DNA of 37,411 nt from Prorocentrum cordatum (taxonomy: Eukaryota > Sar > Dinophyceae > Prorocentrales > Prorocentraceae). Positions 20,103-27,094 of the stretch are shown one piece after another. Below the pieces are notes generated by a model. It saw only the letters and a program-made list of their open reading frames with translations, did not search any database and had not been told where the DNA came from. Each line of letters starts with the position of its first letter. Position 1 is the first letter of the stretch. Made by a program: the position numbers and the translations under genes. The stretch lies in the NCBI GenBank assembly GCA_963575745.1, contig CAUYUJ010001422.1:64001-101411 (forward strand), in the 5' to 3' direction.

Positions 20103-21508
20103 GATGGACCCACGAACCCGGAAAGGGATAAAGACATGTGCAGCATGGTCACGTTTTCACGATACCCAACTGGGCGACATCTCACGAAACATCCCACGAG
20201 ACACCCCGCGAAACATCCCACGAGACACCTCACGAAACATTCCACGAGACACCTCACGAAACATTCCACGAGACACCCTTTGAAACATTCCACGAGACAC
20301 CCCACGAACAGGCAACCACTCAACCAGACACGCCACGAAACATTCCACGGGGGTGCGACTGGGTGTGGTCGTGCTGGGGTGTGGTCGTGCTGGGGTGTGG
20401 TCGTGCTGGGGAGTGGTCGTGCTGGGGTGTGGTCGTGCTGGGGTGTGGTCGTGCTGGGGGGTGGTCGTGCTGGGGGGGTGGTCGTGCTGGGGGGTGGTCG
20501 TGCTGGGGGGGTGGTCGTGCTGGGGCGTGGTCGTGCCACCCCGCGAAACATCCCACGAGACACCTCACGAAACATTCCACGAGACACCTCACGAAACATT
20601 CCACGAGACACCCTTTGAAACATTCCACGAGACACCCCACGAACAGGCAACCACTCAACCAGACACGCCACGAAACATTCCACGGGGGTGCGACTGGGTG
20701 TGGTCGTGCTGGGGTGTGGTCGTGCTGGGGTGTGGTCGTGCTGGGGAGTGGTCGTGCTGGGGTGTGGTCGTGCTGGGGGGTGGTCGTGCTGGGGGGTGGT
20801 CGTGCTGGGGGGGTGGTCGTGCTGGGGGTGGTCGTGCTGGGGCGTGGTCGTGCTGGGGCGTGGTCGTGCTGGGGCGTGGTCGTGCTGGGGTGTGGTCGTG
20901 CTGTGGTGAGGTCGTGCTGGGGTGTGGTCGTGCTGGGGTGTGGTCTTGCTGGGGTAGGGTCGTGCTGGGGTCGGGTCGTGCTGGGGTGTGGTCGTGCTGG
21001 GGTATGGTCGTGCTGGGGTGGGGTCGTGCTGGGGTGGGGTCGTGCTGGGGTCTGGTCGTGCTGGGGTGTGGTCGTGCTGGGGTATGGTCGTGCTAGGGTG
21101 GGGTCGTGCATTTCGCTCGAGACATCCTGCCAAAATTCCAGGAAATCGTACAAAAACAAACAAATTAGTCGAGACATCATCGAAATTCCTTCGCGCGGGG
21201 CGCTTTTCCGCGTCGCGGTCGGCTCTGCAAAACAAGCGTTTCGCTCGAGACATCCTCGGCAAACTCTGCGGAGCAAGCGTTTCGCTCGAGACATCCTCAA
21301 CACACGAAAAAGTGGCCCGCACCCTGTGATTTATCGATCGGGATTTCAAAAACAAGCGTTTCGCTCGAGACATCCTCAAATTTTAATTCGCCGGCCTCCT
21401 TCGACCTCGATATTTATCAGGGAAAAAATTCGCCGGCCTCCTTCAAGTTGGCACCGGGGGACAGGTTTACCAACTAAAAGAGAACCCTGGGCTCGAGCCC
21501 TTTCCGGG
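20103..21508 (+). mobile_element. Composite TIR unit 7 (F-type body)
   Basis: Left end GATGGACCCACGAA plus CCCGGAAAGG (20117-20126); right end CCTTTCCGGG (21499-21508). The body duplicates the F arrays (20175-20535 and 20537-21115), then has a B array (21116-21390) and the C block. It is closely similar to unit 6 outside the duplicated part. The surrounding D repeat is in the opposite orientation to that of unit 6, so shared flanks cannot explain the similarity. Confidence 0.72.
20202..20870 (+). repeat. 335 bp tandem duplication of F arrays
   Basis: CACCCCGCGAAACATCCCACG at 20202 recurs at 20537 with the following 24 bp array, the CAACCACTCAACCAGACACG linker and the start of the 16 bp array. 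The junction lies within a 16-mer (GTCGTGCCACCCCGCG). Confidence 0.88.
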
Positions 21509-21544
21509 AAAAACCTGCCGTCGTGAATTTTTCACAAGGCGAGG

Positions 21545-21655
21545 AGGTCTGGGTTTTCTGGGTTTTCGTCTTCCCCCCCACTTCCCATATTTTCCCATAT
21601 GTTCCTTAGGATCGCCGATGACTTGTGTCTGTGTGTTTTTTCCCCTCCTGAACAT
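21545..21655. repeat. K repeat, copy 2
   Basis: GGGTTTTCGTCTTCCCCCCC, CACTTCCCATATTTTCCCAT, and GTGTTTTTTCCCCTCCTGA match 11820-11915 and 23935-24025. Confidence 0.7.
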
Positions 21656-21864
21656 TGTGTGGTGGGGCCACAGGCTCCGCCACTGCTCGCCTCCGGGGCG
21701 CGCCGCCGCCTCACGCGGCGCGGCCTCCTCCGCGCTCGCAGCCAGCACCGGGCGGCTGCTGCGGCACCCGCTCCATCGCGGACGCCTCCCAGCCGGCCCG
21801 GACCGCCGCGGCCCGCAGCGGCTCCAGGCAGGGGGCCACGTGCGACCCCCCCAGACCCCCTGGA
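21656..21864. other. GC-rich spacer without recognisable gene
   Basis: High-GC sequence stays open in several frames on both strands. I find no domain or codon pattern that favours any of them. Confidence 0.3.
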
Positions 21865-22025
21865 GTAATGAAAAAATCATGACGGGAGGCTTTTCGCCCT
21901 TTTCGGCCTCGGGGGGCCCTCACCGGGCTTCGGGAGCGTCAAAAAAACGACTCAGGATGACAAGCCGGTCCCGGGGAAGGGGTCGAGAACTCTGCGGTTG
22001 ACGTAATGAAAAAAATCATTACGTC
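21865..22025 (+). repeat. D repeat, uninterrupted
   Basis: AAAAAATCATGACGGGAGGC ... GGGAGCGTCAAAAAAACGAC ... GGATGACAAGCCGGTCCCGG ... AAAAAAATCATTACGTCGGG. This is a second empty-site reference for unit 6. Confidence 0.78.
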
Positions 22026-22050
22026 GGGGGTCTGGGCCTACCCCCGCCCC

Positions 22051-22140
22051 CATGATTTTTGAGGGGGGGGTGGGGTTCACTTCGTTCGGGAGCTCCCGAG
22101 CAAAGTGAACCCCACCCTCCCCCTCAGAAATCGTTGAGGG
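22051..22140. repeat. Fold-back palindrome centred on GGGAGCTCCC
   Basis: GGTGGGGTTCACTTCGTTCG and its inverse flank GGGAGCTCCC. Arms extend out through GAGGGGGG and an ATGATTTTTGAG-type word with few mismatches. No loop beyond the centre. Confidence 0.8.
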
Positions 22141-22329
22141 TGGAGGTGGGGTTCGCATGTACCCCCTATCCAGGTAGTCGTCCTCTACCACCTTCTGCCT
22201 CGTCATGACGTCCGGGTGTTGCCCGGAGTGCCCCTGGCCCGAGGTGTCCCCAGGACCTCCAGGCAGGCCCAGATGGCCTCCAGGTCACCCCTCACGGGCT
22301 CAGCTGCCCCGGTACGCAGCACGCAACAC

Positions 22330-23118
22330 CTAGCCGATTGATACGGAGCTCAACACGTAGACTAAAAACGTAGGTCTGACGCGGTGCGTTCGCCAAAGCG
22401 TCGGCCAATACGTTGAGCCAACACGCAACGTATCGACGCGGACGTCTTGAGCACGGCACGTGCTGCGTATCAAAACGGGCGTATCGAGGCAGCTACGTAA
22501 GCTCACGGAGCCCAGAGGGCCCCGGAGCCTCCTCCAGAGTGGCCCGAGAAGCCGGAGACGCCGCGGGCCAGGACAGCGTCTGGCAGCCCCCGAGATGTAC
22601 ATCCAGGGGGCCAGGCCGCCGGTGCTGGGAGAGGAGCACACCATGTAGGAGTAGTCCCTGTCGTCGATGTCGATGACGATGTAGTCGAGCCAAAAGGGCA
22701 GGTAGAACAGGCCCAGCCACGGCGCGACCTGCCACGTGGTCCCGTGCTCGCTCTCGGGGTGCACGCGGCCTACCTGCGCCACCTCTCTCGTCTTGCCCTC
22801 GAAGGAGCCGCTGTTGAAAGTGTACTTCACCATCACGCGCTGCCTCTCCTCGTCCCACTCGTACTGCTCGAGCCCATTCGCAGCCCCGCGGTCGAACGGC
22901 GTCGGGATGGACACCTGCACGTACCAATTGCCCATACACCTCAGGGGGTCGATCTTCCTTTCCAGCGGCGCGACGGATACCATGCCTGCCCGGGAGCAGA
23001 AGGCGGCGCCGAGGGCGGCGCCGAGGGCGGCGCCGACGGCGGCACCCGACCCCACGATACACCGCATGGGAATCCGCTTGAACCAAGAATGCTGCTGATG
23101 CACCAGCTGCGCATACAT
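22330..23118 (-). CDS. Lipocalin (bacterial Blc / apolipoprotein D-like)
   Basis: This minus-strand frame encodes a recognisable lipocalin at about residues 53-175, counted from ATG 23118. It has the G-x-W signature of strand A (MGNWYVQ, Trp about 65), then a beta-rich middle with DRGAANGLEQYEW, and the conserved late motif DIDDRDYSYMVCSSP leading to WMYIS. Family knowledge: such proteins bind small hydrophobic ligands and are usually exported or membrane-anchored. Residues 20-42 are a Gly/Ala-rich hydrophobic stretch ending FC, compatible with a signal or anchor. I chose ATG 23118 for its CCGCC context; ATG 23067 is an alternative. The 80-residue tail after WMYIS is Arg-rich and unlike the family. 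In the +1 frame the same DNA reads SRGLPDAVLARGVSGFSG, which resembles the usual Blc ending, so a frameshift or intron there is possible. No introns or operon partners are evident. Confidence 0.75.
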   Translation of the reverse strand: MYAQLVHQQHSWFKRIPMRCIVGSGAAVGAALGAALGAAFCSRAGMVSVAPLERKIDPLRCMGNWYVQVSIPTPFDRGAANGLEQYEWDEERQRVMVKYTFNSGSFEGKTREVAQVGRVHPESEHGTTWQVAPWLGLFYLPFWLDYIVIDIDDRDYSYMVCSSPSTGGLAPWMYISGAARRCPGPRRLRLLGPLWRRLRGPLGSVSLRSCLDTPVLIRSTCRAQDVRVDTLRVGSTYWPTLWRTHRVRPTFLVYVLSSVSIG

Positions 23119-23480
23119 GGCGGTGAGCTGGCACGTGAAGAGAGTGCGCTTATTTTTCAGTACTAGGGAACGCAATCGTTGATTGTCTACTCTCTTCTTA
23201 GCCGCGACTGGTTGTCAATCCACCCCACTTCAAAAGGCATTGCATACGCCTGTACGTGCTGACTCGACCACCGCTTGAGACGAGAGCCTCGAACTGGCAT
23301 GCGTCCACTGGGCTACGCCTTCCTTGATTGGGATTGCTGGCGCTGTCTTGTTGTATGAAGGTTCGGTCTGAAGGGACAGGCTGGCGGCAAAGCCATAAGC
23401 GATGGCAGCGGCTGGAGGGAAGCACTGCTGGCTCAGACGCCCACGCAGCACAGCCCCAGCAAGGAGTCCCCAGGAGGGCC
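23119..23480. other. Sequence upstream of the lipocalin, no assigned gene
   Basis: Lower-GC unique sequence that could include the 5' leader of the lipocalin. A minus frame (23198-23425) stays open but is not recognisable. I cannot place a spliced-leader acceptor. Confidence 0.35.
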
Positions 23481-23705
23481 CCGAGAAGGGGATCCCAAAC
23501 TTACGTTCCGAGCGTTTCCGGCCAAGATGGCCCCTGACACGGCCGGCGGGCCCCCGAGAGGCTCCCACGAGGCCCAGGAGACCTCTTAAGAGGCCCCTGG
23601 AGGTACCCAGGAGGCTCCCGAGGGGCATTCACAAGACTCCCGAGAGGCGTTCCCAGAGATCCCAGGAGACATCCGAGGCACCTCTGACCAACGACCTGTA
23701 GACAC
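23481..23705. repeat. Degenerate minisatellite, GAGGCTCCCGAGAGGC-like
   Basis: Imperfect repeats of about 15-18 bp (CCCCCGAGAGGCTCCCACGA, CCCAGGAGGCTCCCGAGGGG, GACTCCCGAGAGGCGTTCCC). No coding evidence. Confidence 0.6.
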
Positions 23706-23861
23706 AACGGCGGGATGGACCGAAGGCCACTCTATGTGCTTCGCTCTGCGGAAGGGAAGGACTTCCAACTCCCTGTGGGAGACGATCAGCGCGAGGGACG
23801 TGCCGAAGTGAGCGAGGTGGCGCCGTGCGACCTTCCGCCATGGTACCATACTGTGAGTCAA

Positions 23862-24030
23862 TGGGCCCAAGGACACACACACACATAAATACACACAAAT
23901 AACAGGATCCCCCATATTTTCCCATATGTTCTGGGTTTTTGTCTTCCCCCCCACTTCCCATATTTTCCTATATGTTCTGGGGAATCGACGATTCGTTGTG
24001 TCTGTGTGTGTTTTTGTTCCCTCCTGAGTA
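23862..24030. repeat. K repeat, copy 3
   Basis: ACACATAAATACACACAAATA, CACTTCCCATATTTTCCTAT and GACGATTCGTTGTGTCTGTG match 11770-11915. This is the most complete match of the three. Confidence 0.72.
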
Positions 24031-24846
24031 AGCTCCGAGTGTGTGTGTGGGGAGGGGGGGGGGCACGATCCTGGGTAAGGAGTGTGCCGACGTGGGTGAC
24101 GTGGCGCCATGCGCCCAAAAATCCAGCCCTGTAGCCCCTCCCCCCCCTGGGGCAGAAACAGCGATGAAAAGCGGCACACAGAACACTGCTCGAGAGAGCC
24201 CCGCGCGGACCCCGAGCCAGCCTCCCAGAGGCCCAGAGAACCCCGAAAGGCTGCTCGTCCACGGCAACGGCACGCTGACGGAGAACACCACTACAGTCGG
24301 GGCGTTGACCCAAGGAACCCTAAATAAGGAACGAGGCCCCTTTTCCCTATAAGTTGAACTTTGATTTTTCATGGAAAACCTTAGGAAAACCCAAGGCAAA
24401 CTGTAAAACAATCAAGGAACACCGAGCCCCTCCCCAACGAAAAAGGTTCCTTATTCAACGCCCCGACTGTAGTCACCAGTGCAGTCCACGAGAACTGGAA
24501 GACCTCCCCTGTCTGGACGAGGTGCCGCGAAGCGTTGGGGATACATGCGCATTGGTACGCACGACCCCCCAGCTCCTGAGGCGTTGACCCCATGACCATC
24601 AAGTACAGGATGGTGTTCGGGCCTGTGGCCGCATATCTCACCATCTCACCTGAGACCTGCTGACGCAACACTGCTGGAGAAGCGACGACTGAACGACTTT
24701 TCTTCAAACCTGGAATGTGATAGCCACCAATTTGAATCCATGATTGCTGATGTAGTTGCATGAGGCTTGGCGCGCTGGTGTACAAATCCAAATATTCAAA
24801 ATCGCCATGCTGACACCGAGGTCGAAGGGTCCTCTCCTAGCCGACA
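23968..24846 (-). pseudogene. Unassigned reading frame disrupted by a MITE
   Basis: A minus-strand frame opens after a TAG near 24846 and reads through 24474 with codons that look protein-like (GC-rich third positions, varied residues, words such as TGPNTILYLMVMGSTPQELG). At 24474-24289 a MITE with a 4 bp duplication interrupts it. Beyond the MITE, the frame that follows the conceptual empty site stays open to 23968 and contains a hydrophobic segment (AVFCVPLFIAVSAP). That the two parts fit in frame across the empty site supports an older coding sequence, though one time in three this would happen by chance. I do not recognise a family. It could be an exon of a larger gene. Start and end are uncertain. 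Confidence 0.3.
24290..24473. mobile_element. 184 bp MITE with 19 bp perfect TIRs and CACC target duplication
   Basis: Terminal inverted repeats ACTACAGTCGGGGCGTTGA occupy 24290-24308 and, inverted, 24455-24473. They extend imperfectly through an AAGGAACC word. The flanks are CACC at 24286-24289 and 24474-24477. There is no coding capacity. Family assignment is open: the ends read CACTACAG on the left, reminiscent of CACTA transposons, but a 4 bp duplication is not typical of those. Confidence 0.85.
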
Positions 24847-25354
24847 TCTCTCAGACATGAATCCTCTTCGAAGTCCTGACTGAATCGGTACATGTCCTTG
24901 GTCGCAACCTGAAGCGTGAGGAACACTGATGCCAGACCGACAGAGGCAATCCGTTGATTCAGTCACGACCTCTGGAACAATGGTCCCATTATCGATGCGT
25001 GAACTTGTGACGTCGACGTATCATATGGCCAACTCGCCTCACCATTCGGAACTTGACGTGCACGGAGACTCCATCAGGATCCGCATACCAGCGACCTCGA
25101 TGTGTTACCAAGCCCCGCAGGACCGTGCTCTCGAGGAGTGTCGGGAGCTCGTTCTGAGCGGAGTCCGTCTGAGAGGGCCCGGAGACGTTTGCAAGACACA
25201 TGCTCACCACCGAAGAGCATTGCAACGAGTGGGTCGGGCGCTGGGCTGGGCGCGCGCCAGTGCCTGCCCAGCGCACACCCGCTGGCCCCCTCTCTCTGCT
25301 GGTCCGCGCATTCGCCGCCCTGCTGTGCTACTGCACTGTTCTGCGACGGGCTCC
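24847..25354. other. Unique sequence with competing open frames, no assigned gene
   Basis: Composition here resembles coding DNA more than the repeat regions do, and frames on both strands are open (plus from about 24929; minus pieces such as GRWYADPDGVSVHVKFRMV near 25077). None matches a family I know. Exons of a minus-strand gene are possible. Confidence 0.25.
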
Positions 25355-25496
25355 TGCTCCTCCTCCTCCAGGCACTGCTGCTGCTCCTCACCCTCCTCGT
25401 TCTCCTCTTCCTCCTCCTCCTCCTCCTCCTCCTCCTCCTCCTCCTCCTCCTCCTCCCTCCTCCTCCCCCTCCTCCTCCTCCTCCCCCTCCTCCTTC
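25355..25496 (-). repeat. (CCT)n tract, i.e. (GGA)n on the minus strand
   Basis: CTCCTCCTC runs with short interruptions. Of the long GGA tracts in the window, this is the only one with the purines on the minus strand. Confidence 0.95.
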
Positions 25497-25848
25497 GCGC
25501 CTCGCGCAGCGCGACCCTGCTGCTCCACCCTTTCCCTTTCATTTCCTGTCTTCGTCGTGCGATTGCGCGCAGGAGAGGACCCTTGCCAAGGAGCCCCTGC
25601 GGAATCCTCCAAGAATGCACAACACCGTGCGTGAAACTGGCGCTCGCCCTCGTGCACTCGTGCCCCCCCCCCCTCCTCATTCGCGCCGCCGTCCTCCTGG
25701 ACCATACGCTGGCAGGAAGCAAGAGGGTCCTGGTGGAAGGCCCTGGACCCTGGGGCCTTCCTCCTGGACCCCGTGGCCGCCTTCAAACAGCCCCAGGGCC
25801 CGTGGAAGGCGATGGGAGGCCAACCTTGGCGGCGAGCAGAGGGGGGTT
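25497..25848. other. GC-rich spacer without recognisable gene
   Basis: High-GC sequence stays open on both strands as a by-product of composition. Nothing recognisable. Confidence 0.3.
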
Positions 25849-26009
25849 ATACAGTCGGGGCGTTGAACGAGGCCCCTTTTTTTCCATAAGTTCAACTTTG
25901 ATTTCCGATCGGAAACATAAGGAAAACCTGAGGTAAGCTGTGAAACACTGAAGGAACGCGGAGCCCCTCCCCAACCAAAAGGGTTCCTTCTGCAGGGCCC
26001 CGGCTGTAG
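25849..26009. mobile_element. Second, decayed copy of the 184 bp MITE family
   Basis: TACAGTCGGGGCGTTGA at the left end, AGTTCAACTTTGATTT and GAGCCCCTCCCCAAC inside, and GGCCCCGGCTGTAG at the right end match 24290-24473 in order. The right TIR has several changes and no clear target duplication is left. Confidence 0.75.
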
Positions 26010-26013
26010 GGGA

Positions 26014-26128
26014 GGGGGGAAGGCTTCTCAGAAGGAGGCTGCTTCTCAGAAGGGGCGCGGGCCTCACATCTACGGACGAGGCCCGCGCCTTCTGAGAAGC
26101 AGGGGCGCTTCTAAGAAGCCTTCCCCCC
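26014..26128. repeat. Palindromic fold-back element, copy 2
   Basis: The inner arms, 26041-26065 and 26078-26100, pair over GCTTCTCAGAAG and GCGCGGGCCTC with a two-base bulge. The outer arms, 26014-26034 and 26108-26128, pair as GGGGGGAAGGCTTCT.AGAAG. It lies directly against the decayed MITE and is the sister of 16940-17060. Confidence 0.75.
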
Positions 26129-26567
26129 CTCCCCCTACCCCCCTCTGCGCGTTGCCGACAACCCAAGCTCTCCGCTCCAGGGGTCGACGCATCGAACAGT
26201 GTGGAGCGCCAGATGCCTGGAATCGGCAGATCGGATCGGATCGACGCGTGCCTCGGATCGGCGACAACCCAAGCTCTCCGCCCCGGATCAATGCTGGATG
26301 GCCCAAAGGCCCGCAAACGGCCCCCAATGGGGTCGAACTCTACTACAAATCGCCGGTCGGACTACAAAGAACACACCTTCGGAGATCTCGGCCTGCTTCA
26401 CGGCGACGGCTTCCCCTCGCCCTCCGCGGACGCGCAGGCATCGCAGGCGGCGGGGCGACGGGATCGGGCGAGAGGGAACGTCGAGGGGAACAAGCTCCGG
26501 GGGGGGGGGGGGGAAACAGCGACCTGGAATCGGCGAGGCATCGCCGATAGACCGGCGGTGGGGAAGA
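26129..26567. other. Spacer with 22 bp direct repeats, no gene
   Basis: GACAACCCAAGCTCTCCGC occurs at about 26156 and 26267. The rest is mixed sequence up to the microsatellite at 26568. No gene recognised. Confidence 0.4.
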
Positions 26568-26587
26568 GGAGGAGGAGGAGGAGGAGG
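26568..26587 (+). repeat. (GGA)n tract, left side of the retrotransposon insertion
   Basis: AGAGGAGGAGGAGGAGGAGG ends where the LTR begins. The tract resumes at 36635 on the other side of the element. GGAGG at 26583-26587 and 36635-36639 can serve as a 5 bp target duplication, though the repeat makes this unprovable by sequence alone. Confidence 0.8.
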
Positions 26588-26801
26588 CGTGCAGTGGCAC
26601 GTGATATAACTCCTCTCCTCCCGGCAGCGATGGCGGCTGAATGCAGTGGGGCTGTGTTTTCCGTATCGATCGCTCGAACAGTACACAACTATGACGCGTC
26701 TTGAGCCAGTACATTACAGTACGGGCTGTGAATTCGCCGGGCCCCCGGTGAGCTCTAGAGGGCCCCGAGAGAGGAACGTGTGAGGCATGTAACAACTTAC
26801 T
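26588..26801 (-). repeat. 3' LTR of the Copia element
   Basis: Identical over 214 bp to 36421-36634. The outermost TG...CA pair within it is 26794 to 26590 (205 bp), yet the two copies also share seven bases outside TG and two outside CA. Element-strand ends would thus be AGTAAGT-TG and CA-CG if the whole repeat is the LTR. No classical purine tract precedes it, only CACGAGAGTAAG. Confidence 0.9.
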
Positions 26802-27094
26802 CTCGTGATGGCTTAATCTACGCAGTAGGCTCTGTGGCCCATGACTAATTGACGGCAACTAAAGTGAGGAGGAACTAATTATTACAACTACGCATAAGCA
26901 ATGACGTGTGATACGCGGCGGCACAACGGTAGCGGTGGCAGGCAACAACAAAAAATGTCAACAAGCTGGCCTAACGTACATGATCTTCTCGCAGTAGACG
27001 CACCACTCGTGGAGGCCGTACTTCTGCACTATAACGTTCCACAGGTGGTCGATGAACTGTAGCACTCTAATGCTCTTCAGGTGGCAATCGTCGT
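26802..27094 (-). other. 3' noncoding part of the Copia element
   Basis: This lies between the RNase H stop and the 3' LTR. A minus frame with GTG but no ATG start (27164-26958) overlaps the pol end and contains HEWCVYCEKIMYV. It may be a shadow or a remnant of an extra C-terminal piece. Nothing else recognised. Confidence 0.5.

Noticed and set aside
19973-21379. 468-codon minus frame and 462-codon plus frame
   Set aside because: Both arise from the stop-free 16 bp and 24 bp arrays and overlap each other on opposite strands.
24929-25936. 335-codon plus-strand frame
   Set aside because: The second half is a CCT tract and GC-rich shadow. The first part is not recognisable and competes with minus-strand frames of similar quality.
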